Of a stretch of 64,000 bases of DNA, positions 23,439 to 32,800 are shown piece by piece; position 1 is the first letter of the stretch; each line of letters starts with the position of its first letter. Below the pieces are notes generated by a model. The model was not told the DNA's origin. It saw only the letters and a program-made list of their open reading frames with translations, and did not search any database. A program made the translations under genes and the position numbers. Origin of the DNA: Dinochytrium kinnereticum (lineage: Eukaryota > Chytridiomycota > Chytridiomycetes > Chytridiales > Chytridiaceae); assembly GCA_027604005.1 (NCBI GenBank), contig JADGJT010000047.1, positions 26,463 to 90,462 of the forward strand, given 5' to 3'.

Positions 23439-25122
23439 TCATAGCTCAGACGCATACCCACTGGCCGTCCCTGCCAGCCCATCTACCGCCTTCTTCACCT
23501 CCGTCTCCCCCTGCCGGACCTCCAACCCTCTATATGTCCGGCTTTCATTAAGAAAAGTCAGCGCGCGGCTATTCGTCAACGCCGTCACCGTCCCAGGCGT
23601 CCTTGTCTGCAAGCTAAGTCCCGAGGTATCGCTAATAATGAATGATTAATAGCTATAGAGTTGGGAGCAGAGAGAGAGAAAAAAAAGAGCAAGGTCCCAC
23701 CTGGCCAAGTCCTTCTCAGCCTCTTCCAACCCAGCTGTAACCCTTGACCTAATCTCAGACAGGTCCAAAACGTAATCACTAAACCAATCCTCTGGTCGAT
23801 TGATCGATGCCTCCAGTTCAAAAGGCGTCACAATGGGCCTCATAAACTCCTTGGCGTCCATTAACAGATTCTCAGGGCATGCCACAAGAACAAACACGTC
23901 CACGTCCAAAAAGTTGCCTAGTTTGGCCACATTGGGTTTGCCGACTGCTATGATATAAGGTTTTTTCCCTGCAGAGATAATCAAATGCTTCAAATCGACG
24001 ATTAAGGTGTGGTAATCAGCTTTTTTTTTTTAAAAAAAAGACCGGCGTTAGAAAAACCGTTTAGTTCTCAGTGCAGTACCTATTCCGAGGGTTCCGACAA
24101 CAATGCCAATGACATTGGCATCTTTCGCTCGCTGCATCAGGTTGTATCGGCGTGCCAAAAGCCTGTTTACCTTTGCCGATTCTTCTCTGACTTCGGAGTT
24201 GGCGGGGCTGTAAGAGTAAACCTGCAGTTTTGATAAGTAAAACCCATAAGCAGTGAATAGGCTTCATAAATCAAATCACCCACCTTTTTTTTAGAAAAGG
24301 TCATCACAACATTTGTTAGCGCCAATGTTTCCTCTCCAAAATAAAGTATGGAATATTCCTCCAAGGCCCTTCCCTCAGGTAACTCCATTTTACGGTATGG
24401 CGTCCGAGAGCTCCCCAAAATCTCTTTCTCTTTCTCTTTTCCACCTGCATGCCAAAAAGTCGAAATGGTCGAAACAGCCACATCCATCCCTAGATCCGTC
24501 AAACGTTGTAGAAGCAGTTCGGCAGAATAGTAAAAGATTGTGTCAAAGTAGAGGAGGAGAGGTGTTGGTGATGTAGAAAAGAAGGAGGAGATTGAAGAAA
24601 CGGCTTTGTCCATGTCAAAGGATTGTCTTCCAAAGGCGTGAAGAGTTGAGATGCGCAGGTTTCTTTTTTTTTTTGAACAAAAGGCCATGCAAACGTGAGG
24701 TAAGAAAATCAGCATTAGAACAACCATTATGAAAAGATAAATCCATAGAAAAGCACACCTGCTTAAACATGAATGCCCATAATGAATAATCAAGTCAGCG
24801 TTGACATGGTCAGCAGCGATCTCGTCAACGCAGCAACTCCCGTAAGTGGTATCGGCAAGCACAAAGAACAAAGGAAGAGGATCAAGAGAGAACCCTTTGC
24901 AGAGATGTGTCAACTGCGACACTACAGCTGCAGATAGATGCAGAAGCTCATCTGGGAACTGCAGCGCAACCTTTCAACAGCAGGAAAGCCAGAAGAGACT
25001 GTAAGCACACCATCCCAACCCACCATCAACCAGACACAAACCTTCGAGAACCCCCCCTCCCTGATCACCTCAGCCGTCCTCTCCACCTCACATGCAGTCC
25101 TCATCTCGTCGGTCAGGTCCAT
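23439..25122 (-). CDS. DPH2: Diphthamide biosynthesis protein 2
   Basis: Partner of Dph1 in the first step of diphthamide synthesis on translation elongation factor 2, transfer of the 3-amino-3-carboxypropyl group from SAM. Exon 1 starts at 25122 ([20 protein letters not shown]) and is spliced to [17 protein letters not shown], the standard family opening. [32 protein letters not shown] carries the conserved cysteine region. Later exons give [13 protein letters not shown] and [45 protein letters not shown], diagnostic for DPH2. The C-terminus, [33 protein letters not shown], is also typical. An in-frame ATG lies upstream at 25158 but adds only poorly conserved residues. The start is 48 bp from the divergent CSM3 gene. 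Confidence 0.93.
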
Positions 25123-25170
25123 CGTCCAGTTTTTTTTTTCTCTCTCCCAAAACGACAAACTTCACAAAAA

Positions 25171-26054
25171 ATGGACGACTTTGACGACCTGGACCTTCCA
25201 CCTGTACGTGTCCGATACCCCGCTCATCACCATCGCAACGACTGACGTCTCCCAACAGCTGCCTCAATCACTCGACCTCGATGCTGCTGCAAGAGAGGCG
25301 GAGGAAGCTTTCATCCGCGAGGAGGAGGAGAGGGGGATGGCCTCCTCGTCGTCTTCCATGCCGTCACAAGGGATGACGGGAAACACGGAGAGTGGGGCTG
25401 CACCGACGGTTATTCCGTTGGTGTCGGATATCTCAAATGTGGAGAGCGTCCCAAGAATATCAATTCGGAGGCAGTATGCTAAACTGGATGCTGAGAGGTT
25501 GGGATTCCATGAGCCAACTGTTGTTGTTTTTATTTGAATGGTGATGGCTAAAGCAGTGGTCGATTGCTCTTTTGCTAAGACTTCAGCAAGAAGATGGGTT
25601 GAATTACATACGGAAGAAAGGTCCGCAGTTCAAGTTTAGTGGCAAGGGAAAGGAGGTTGGTGTTTAAAACCCCATCCTTTGGTCGATTTGTACTGAATTG
25701 GATGCACTAACTATCTCCTTCCTCCTTATTTTCAACAAAGATAGCAGACCTTCAACGCCTGATGCGAATGTACCAAGTGTGGGGCCACTCTGTCTTTCCG
25801 TCCCTCAACTTTAAATCGTTTATTGAAGGCAGTGAGAAAGTGTGCCGGCAACGCCGGATGAAGGTGAGAAGGACAAAATACCCTACCTCCCTCAGCGCCA
25901 AAAGCTAAAAACAACACGCTCAAAAGAACTATCTAACGCGTTCTTCAACTTTGAATGGCTACTGATGATACTGGAAAAGGTGTGGCTGCAGGGATGCTTA
26001 CGCGATGAGAACGTGAAGCGGATGCCTGTTAACGCTGGCGACCTCGACGATTGA
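25171..26054 (+). CDS. CSM3: Replication fork protection complex subunit Csm3/Swi3 (TIPIN)
   Basis: Partner of Tof1/Swi1 (Timeless) that stabilises paused replication forks. Exon 1 is very short ([11 protein letters not shown]), and exon 2 begins [26 protein letters not shown]. The conserved domain spans three exons: [26 protein letters not shown], then [41 protein letters not shown]. This follows the Swi3 pattern of LLs..Gl..i, kfkgkg.E, dl.rll..yq.W...lfP...f.d.ie...k...r. The last exon, taken from the acceptor before [13 protein letters not shown], ends at 26054. A nearer acceptor would give a shorter tail in another frame. Good match in the domain; the tail is less sure. Confidence 0.85.
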
Positions 26055-26144
26055 ACTCATACAGCCCACCACGCCATCACTCCTCCTAGTCTTTTCTTCC
26101 TTTCTGCATCGCTGAGCGTCGACCTCCACGCAAAGAGAAAACCC

Positions 26145-26226
26145 CCATCCATCCATCCATCCATCCCATCCATCCATCCATCCATCCATCCATCCATCCA
26201 TCCATCCATCCATCCATCCATCCATC
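26145..26226 (+). repeat. (CATC)n tetranucleotide microsatellite
   Basis: About 20 near-perfect CATC units, broken once by an extra C near 26166. It lies 55 bp before the start codon of the glucose-6-phosphate epimerase gene, so it is in its promoter or 5' UTR. On the minus strand it reads as an artificial Met-Asp-Gly-Trp repeat, which is not a gene. Confidence 0.95.
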
Positions 26227-26280
26227 AAGGGCCAGTCAGAAAATCACAAAATCGAATAAAACAATTCTTTAGCCGCAGCC

Positions 26281-27489
26281 ATGCCAGTCTCCATCAACGA
26301 CTCCTCCGTCACCGTCACCCGCCCAACGTCCTCCGTTGAGATCTACCACCACGGCGCGACCGTCACCTCGTGGAAGGTTCAGGGGAAGGAGAAGTTGTTT
26401 CTGAGCAGCCAGGCCATCCTCAATGGGTCCAAGGCCATTCGAGGAGGAATGTGAGCGATGCCAACCTCGGCCGTGTGTGGTGTGCTGATCGCGTTTTCAT
26501 CTCCTCCTATGTGAAATCCATGCAGTCCTCTGGTGTTTCCGCAATTTGGTACCGTCGCGGGGTCGCCCTTGCCTCAGCATGGGTTTGCGCGAACCTCAAA
26601 GTGAGTCGTTAACCCTTATTTCTTACCTTTCTGGTCGCATTCCTTTGAATCTCTCATTTGGCTCATGATTCTGACTGTTGGCGTTGCTCGCTTTTTTTCT
26701 TCTTGTTTTCAGGTGGAAATGGCTCGGCACTGAAGTCGACAATGACCACGAAACAGTTGTGTCTTTCGGCCTCACCCCAGAAACCGTTGACCCAAAGCTC
26801 TATGCTCTCTGGCCGCATCCTTTTGCTTTAACTTACACTATTCGCCTTGGGGCCTCGACCCTTAAAACCTCGTTGAGTGTGAAGAATACGGGTCCAGACG
26901 CCTTCGCTTTTACCACGCTTCTTCATACTTACTTTGGGGTCCAGGTAAACCAATAACCCTACTGTACTTCTTTGCTTTTTCGATGCAGGAAGAAACTGAT
27001 GATGGGGAAAACACAAAAGGATCTTGCGAACATGAAGATCACCAACCTCACTGGAGGGACTTTTGTTGACAAAGTCGCCAACGGCGCCTCTTTCACCGAG
27101 ACAAACGAGCATGTCACTATCGCTGGGGAAGTTGACCGTGTCTACGAGAACGTGAAGGCCTCCGATCTATCCATTATTGACGGCTCCAATACCACCAAAG
27201 TGGCTTTTAGTGGGTTCAATGACATTGGTGAGTCCATTTTAAAACCAAACAACAAAAACGAGCTGCTAACGAAAACAACAACAACAACAATTGCAATTGG
27301 TTCATTTTTTGCTTTCTTTCCCATAACAAAGTCGTTTGGAACCCTTGGATTGAGAAGGCAAAGGGTATGGCGGATTTCCAAGATGACGGGTACCTTAATA
27401 TGGTGTGTGTCGAGGCGGGGAAGGTTTCCAGTAGCGTCAGTCTAGGGCCATCAGAGGAGTGGGTTGGCGAACAGACTCTCAGTGCTTAA
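26281..27489 (+). CDS. Glucose-6-phosphate 1-epimerase (YMR099C family)
   Basis: Interconverts the alpha and beta anomers of glucose 6-phosphate in the cytosol. The start gives MPVSINDSSVTVTRPTSSVEIYHHGATVTSWK, the first strands of an aldose 1-epimerase-like fold. Exons then give GIPLVFPQFGTVAGSPLPQHGFARTSKWKWLG; the HGFAR histidine is the expected catalytic or sugar-binding residue. Next come ALTYTIRLGASTLKTSLSVKNTG, FTTLLHTYFGV, LSIIDG, and VVWNPWIEKAKGMADFQDDGYLNMVCVEAGKV, where the Glu of CVEAG is the likely general base. The stop is TAA at 27487-27489. At least five introns of 60-120 bp are used. The family call is strong. Confidence 0.92.
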
Positions 27490-27710
27490 GAAAAGGCAAT
27501 GTCTTTCCCGAATGCCAAAATGCCAAATAAACACCTCGTCTCAGTCTTCGGAAGTCCCGTCTTGTTTATCCCATCACTACCTATATGTACTATTCATGCC
27601 TCTCCAAAACCCACCGCCTCATTTCATCCGCCCCTTAAGTGATGATCTTTTACTCCGCACCGGAAACTATCCCTTCCCCAACGCTAGGTGGGAAGAACAC
27701 GCCAACAATG

Positions 27711-29612
27711 TCACTGCTTACTCGTCTGCGACTGAGCCCTTGCTTCCTTTGGATCCATGAAAAACGGGTACGGCACGTCCTCCGTACTCGTTACAACGGC
27801 CACCTTATAAATCTCTCCCATCCCATTAGCAATGGTTGGTCCAACAAGCCTCTCAGAAGCACGAGCAAGCTCCACCCTTTGTTCCTTGTTACAGACATTA
27901 AGGAGGGCCTGGAGACGTTGAGTTAAGCCCATGAATCGGAGGAAATCGCCTTGGTTTACGGGGCCGTGGGGGTAGGCGCCTTGATGAAGGAAAAAACATG
28001 AGTGGTTTAGGCTACATAGTAAGGGAGTTTGGAGGTACCGGCTTCGCTGACGGCCCTTTTGACAAGGGAGAAATCGACGTTGGCGGTTATATCGATGTCT
28101 CCGGGGTTAGAGAGGAAGGATGTGAATTTATGTTGGCTAATGCCCTACAAAATAAAAACAAACCAAAAGGATAGTATAATCAGCGATGAAGCGGCGTGCC
28201 TTCAAGAAGGAACGACAAATAATGATGATAAAAAGGTACACAAACCCTTAATGAATCCCCAGCAGTGAAATCATCCCCGTAATCAATCACAAGCGAGGCT
28301 CCAGATGTCTTTTTAACAAGATTGGCAATCTTTTGACTCTCAGAGTGGACTTCTGGAGCGACCTCAATCGTGTCGCCTTCTTTGTAGAGTTTGTATTTTT
28401 CACCTTGAAGCATCGCCGTGCTTGCTTTTGTGGGGCCCGGGGATTTCACAAGACGAAAGTTGTAGGGGCTTTTTTTTTTTCGAAAAGGGGCAAGGGAGGA
28501 CGGAGTTAAGATGGATTCAGGATGAAAAGGCAACTGGAAAGTTTGCTCTTCTTGCTGCATACCTTCCTGGGGTTTCATCAATGTCGACCAAGATCTCTCT
28601 CCAGCCGTCCATTGTTCTCTTCGAGAAGAGGCAGGTAAGGTTAAGAAAAGGTTGGGTTTAGAGAAACCAACCTGGAATTTGTAAACTGGTAGCGCATCCA
28701 GATACTCATGAGCAACGATATACGACACACCATCTAAAAAAAGAAATCATCTTAGACCGCTTATCACCAAAACGATTGAAAAGCGAACCTGGATCGACAT
28801 CATCAATTGAATCATGCCACCGGAAAGCGACACCATCCGCATCCAGATAAGGCACCCTACTCTCGCATTTCTCTTTTCGCAAAAGCAGCTTGCTTGCTTG
28901 CATCTCCCTCAAATGCGGGCTGGCCTCAACCAGATGCACTGACTTAAGCGCGGAAGAAAACGACTTAAATTGTTTGAAGCTCTGCAAACGACGCGTTGAG
29001 TTTGGTCAAACAACTAGTCAGAGAATATGGGAGAAGAAGTACTCACCCTCATCATGTCAGCCATTAACGTCCCACGACCGGGTCCCAACTCAACAATGTT
29101 GATGTTTTGAGGCATCCCTGTCGCCTGCCACTGAGAGATGAACCAGATCGCTAGCAGCTTTTTACGTTGCATGTCAGTTCAAAACAAGCCGTGGGTTGAA
29201 CGTCTTCCTACCTCTCCAAACATCTGACTGATCTCTGGAGAAGTGACAAAGTCTCCTTTCGCTCCAAAGACGTCTTGCTTCATGTAGTAACCTCCCATCG
29301 GGTGTGTCAATGCCTGGCGCATGAATTGAGCAGTGGAGACAGGACCTGACACCTTTTACGTCCGAGGTTAAGCATCGACAGCCATGCATGCATGCAGCTC
29401 ACCCTGATCAAGTCCATGAGATGGCTCGTCAGCTTCGATTTCAACTCCTTCTTCACCTCCAACACTGGCGTCTTCACCGTCGTGAACCCACGGGGCTGGA
29501 TCCAACCCAATGATGCCGCAGCGCATGATGGCCGTGAAATCCACACCCCGTTGCTCCCTCTCATCCTGCAAGCCGTCCCCAACGCCCACCGCATCTCGCA
29601 GCTCACGACCAT
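27711..29612 (-). CDS. NDUFAF7: Mitochondrial complex I assembly arginine methyltransferase NDUFAF7/MidA
   Basis: SAM-dependent methyltransferase that dimethylates an arginine of the complex I subunit NDUFS2 during assembly. The N-terminus from 29612 is Arg/Ser-rich and fits a mitochondrial presequence. Conserved blocks follow: [46 protein letters not shown], then the SAM site [19 protein letters not shown]. Further exons give [57 protein letters not shown]. The C-terminus ends at 27711. About eight introns are used. The presence of this gene suggests that the organism has respiratory complex I. It starts 35 bp from the divergent RNF220-like gene. Confidence 0.93.
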
Positions 29613-29647
29613 GTTGCACCTCGCAGAAAAAAAGTGAATTCAGAAAG

Positions 29648-31277
29648 ATGTCAGAACAAGGTGAGCTGCTGCCCAACCTGAAGAGGTCGTGGCTAACCAA
29701 TTCCCCCCTCCGTGTAAAAGCTTCATGCCCGATCTGCTTCAAGGCATTGGCGAGCGATGAGGTTGAGGAGCATTATCTTTGGGAATTGGGGAGGGTTGAT
29801 TTGCCGGCTGGGGCTGCGGTGTCGGCACCGTCCACCCCAGATAGCTCTGGCCAGCTGGCTGGGGGAAGGGCGAGAAGGGGTGCTGCGTTGGTTGCTCGAC
29901 AGAATCTTTCGAACTCATCAGGGAAGAAACAGGCGTGCCAGCAGCCTGTGTTGCTGGGGTCTGAGGAGAAGGTTGGAATCATCTTCTATTCGGCTTTTTT
30001 TTTTTTTGCTCTTCGTTTGTTTCTTCTGGATGCTAATAAAACGCATAGTTGATATTAAAGATCAAGGCCAACAGACTGAAAAGATCCTACGCAATGAGTA
30101 AGAATGGTGAGTTTTGTCGTCTGCTAAAAACACCATGGATTGGGACTAAATGGTTAAAAGATGTGGGGCTCCCAACGACAACGCGAGGAAAGAGGAGACA
30201 CCTTGCTTTAACGGATGAGACTTCAGAGAGTAAGCCTTTTACACCTCATCCCCTTACACCTGACATCTTTCGTGTTTACTGCAGTACTTGCGGCGCAAAG
30301 ATCCACTTGCTTTATGTGTGGAAAGATGCTTCCCACCGACTCGAACGCGGTGAACGCCCACATTGATGATTGTCTGCGGAAGCAGTCATCCCAGCCGGTG
30401 AGATCGTCAACTTGGAGTCTTGGAAGGCTGATTTTTCATCTCCTTTGCCATGCGAAAGGCTGTTGGAAACGCTAAGCCCAACGTGAGCTCCACGTCCACT
30501 CGAAGTGCGTCGCCAATTGTCGAGGAGTATTCCTGGGCGGGGCAGACGCGTGTGCGGATAACAACTATGCTTGAGGGAGGGTTTGAAGGTTGGTGATTTC
30601 CCCTCTCCAAGCCCTCACTCTGCAACTCGAAAACTCACAACAAACCAACCTCAGCCAACGGCTTTTCTGTGAACAAGAAGACCGACAAGGACATTGACGA
30701 GGACATTAACATTGACGATGACGACGAGGATCAGTATGGAACGATACAGTACACCGAGTCCAATCTCGCGACAAATGGCGGGGGGTCAGAGGACGAGATT
30801 GACGTTGCAAACACAACCTCATCGTCTTTGGATGGGTTCGAGCGTCAACTTCAAAACATGCCCTCAGACTCAAAACTCATCGTCGAAGCGCTCATCACAA
30901 AAATCAAAGCATTGGTGAGTGAAACATGGGTTGCAATCCTTTGTATTATTGATCCCCTCCCCCCTGCCACTAACCGTGAACGAAAACGGCGATCAGGAAC
31001 GCGAAACAAAAGTCCCGGCGCCAAAATGTCTGGTCTGCCTAGACCCCTACTCAGTTCCCTTAACATCAATCATTTGCTGGCACGTCCACTGTGAACGGTA
31101 AATATTGAGCGCTTCTTTAAGGAAGGGTGATGGGTGGATGATGCGTGTGGATAATGATTTGTAACGAAAAAAAAAACTCCGAACAGGTGCTGGATGGAGT
31201 CGCTCGCGATGAAGAGGCTTTGCCCGCAATGCCAACGGATAACAGCGCCAGCAGATCTACGGCGGATCTATCTTTAA
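29648..31277 (+). CDS. RNF220-like RING E3 ubiquitin ligase
   Basis: Putative E3 ligase of the RNF220 type. Exon 1 (ATG 29648) gives ASCPICFKALASDEVEEHYLWELGRV, the first zinc-binding CxxC..H motif followed by the acidic linker. The next exon has ILKIKANRLKRSYAMS, the basic block that follows it in RNF220. A second finger, STCFMCGKMLPTDSNAVNAHIDDCL, comes next. An exon from about 30659 encodes a highly acidic Asp-rich segment. The C-terminal RING reads CLVCLDPYSVPLTSIICWHVHCERCW and CPQCQRITAPADLRRIYL, with TAA at 31275-31277. The RING is complete in C3HC4 form. Its last codons overlap those of the convergent bL28m gene by 21 bp. Confidence 0.85.
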
Positions 31278-32012
31278 CTCATCATAACCGCGACACGGAA
31301 CCCTCCTTGTATCGGTCCAACCGTCTGTGGAATTGGGTGATTTGCCTAAAACGCGGTTTCGAATCAGAATTGACGAACAGAAGTTGCTGCAAACCCACTT
31401 AACGTAGTCCTCGCCATACTTTGCCGCCAGACTTAGCTCCTCCTGTCGAATCTGATCTCGTTCCTTTGCAAACGCTTTCTCCACCATCCTGTTTATTTTT
31501 TTGTTTGTTTTTTTATTGTTGTAAATAGTAGTTAGCTCCCCGTCTATAACTTAAATACACCAACAAGGTCTTTCCGGAGCAACGGATGAAAACAAACAGG
31601 CCAAAGTATTTTGAAACCAGACTTACTTCTTGTACATCTTTGCCGGCTCATTATCGCACTTGCCCTCTCCAACCGTGAGCAAGTACTCGTCAAATCCTCC
31701 CCTCCTCTCAATCTGCCTCAGGGTGGTGGTTGACAACCGTGAGTAGATGTTCATGTCCAGAAGCCGCGAGTACACAAAGCGATAGATGATGTTGGGGAAA
31801 ACCACCCGCTTGATCCTGTTGCTGCCCTTCTCGGTGAGCCTCTCGGTCGTGGTGAGGGTCTTGCCATGCAAGAAGGTGGGGAGGATTGCGCGGTGCTGCA
31901 GCATGTCAAAGGGGAGTCCACCGAATCTTTCAGTCGCCGCCAGGTGCGCCTTGCTGCCGCCTCCGATGGCCGAGGCCAGCATCTTGACCTTCTGCGTGTG
32001 CGGTTTGCCCAT
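31257..32012 (-). CDS. MRPL28: Mitochondrial large ribosomal subunit protein bL28m
   Basis: Structural protein of the mitochondrial ribosome. ATG at 32012 gives MGKPHTQKVKMLASAIGG, then FDMLQHRAILPTFLHGKTLTTTERLTEKGSNRIKRVVFPNIIYRFVYSRLLDMNIYSRLSTTTLRQIERRGGFDEYLLTVGEGKCD. The phrase of a basic beta hairpin, then LDMNI, then TTTLRQIERRGGFDEYLL is diagnostic for bL28. An intron (about 31622-31488) joins KMYKK to MVEKAFAKERDQIRQEEL. The last exon, AAKYGEDYVKWV onward, runs to 31257. The symbol MRPL28 follows the vertebrate name; yeast names differ. An upstream ATG at 32303 exists in frame but gives a Ser/Arg/Pro-rich extension with no family match. Confidence 0.88.
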
Positions 32013-32190
32013 CTCTCCAGCGAGTGTTTTTTTCTTTTTGCGGTTTTTCGGGTCTTTGAAATTTTGGACGACTGGCAGCTGCTGACGGCGATGCGACGGC
32101 GAACGCTGCAGAGGTCGGGTGGGGTAAAGGTGCGCCTCTCTGGGCGACGACAGGGCATCTGATGGAGATGGATGAGGTTTATTAGGGGCG

Positions 32191-32773
32191 CTACTCGTAA
32201 TGGACGGCTGCGAGGGCCTCGTTGGCAAAATCCTGGAACTCGTCCGATTCCTGCAACGCCTTCTCCAGCAGCTTCTCGGGATCATCACTCGAGTCGATCG
32301 CACGCAGTAGCGTCATCAGCGCATCACTCTTGAGCCTCTTGGCCACCGCCTCTGACTCTCCTGTCTTCAGTTAGAATTGCCTGGAGAGCGAGCGTTTCTC
32401 ACCCAACGCTGTCAGCTGCTCCGACGTGAGTTTGGTCAGCTCCTCGGCCTCAAAATCCACCACTGACGAATCCTGATTCCTGGTGGATGCTGTGGTTGCT
32501 GGTGGGGCGGCAGCGGTCGGCGGCTGAGGCGGACTGCATGGTGATTCTGTTTGAGATGGATCAGCATCAACGGTGTTGTCTCTCTCTGGACGCACCCTTG
32601 TGGGTCTTGAAGCAGACCAAGGAGCAGCTGCACGAGCGGAAGGGTGGGGGGGGTTAGACGTCGTCTCTCTCCAGCGATGCCGTCGAATGCTCGCAGACTC
32701 ACTATCGCAGCAGGCACACCGGGCAGCGGTACTTTGAGTCGGCAGCGGTGCAGACCTCACATTTCTTGCCCAT
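32191..32773 (-). CDS. ZNHIT3: Zinc finger HIT domain protein 3
   Basis: Assembly factor for box C/D snoRNPs, partner of NUFIP/Rsa1-type proteins. Exon 1 starts at 32773 with MGKKCEVCTAADSKYRCPVCLLR and is spliced to YCSLVCFKTHK, completing the zf-HIT pattern CxxC..CPxC..YCSxxCFKxHK. A second intron leads to a Pro/Thr/Ala linker and DFEAEELTKLTSEQL. The last exon has VAKRLKSDALMTLLRAIDSSDDPEKLLEKALQESDEFQDFANEALAAV, the C-terminal helical pair that binds the partner protein in this family. Stop is TAG at 32191-32193. It lies 27 bp downstream of RGP1 on the same strand. Confidence 0.9.
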
Positions 32774-32800
32774 AATTTCTACTTTCTATTACACATTTCT

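Noticed and set aside
25998..26228. Minus-strand frame with Met-Asp-Gly-Trp repeats
   Set aside because: It is only the translation of the CATC microsatellite and has no other protein-like feature.
31623..32303. N-terminal extension of bL28m to 32303
   Set aside because: The added 97 residues are Ser/Arg/Pro-rich without family similarity; the ATG at 32012 begins just ahead of the conserved part.
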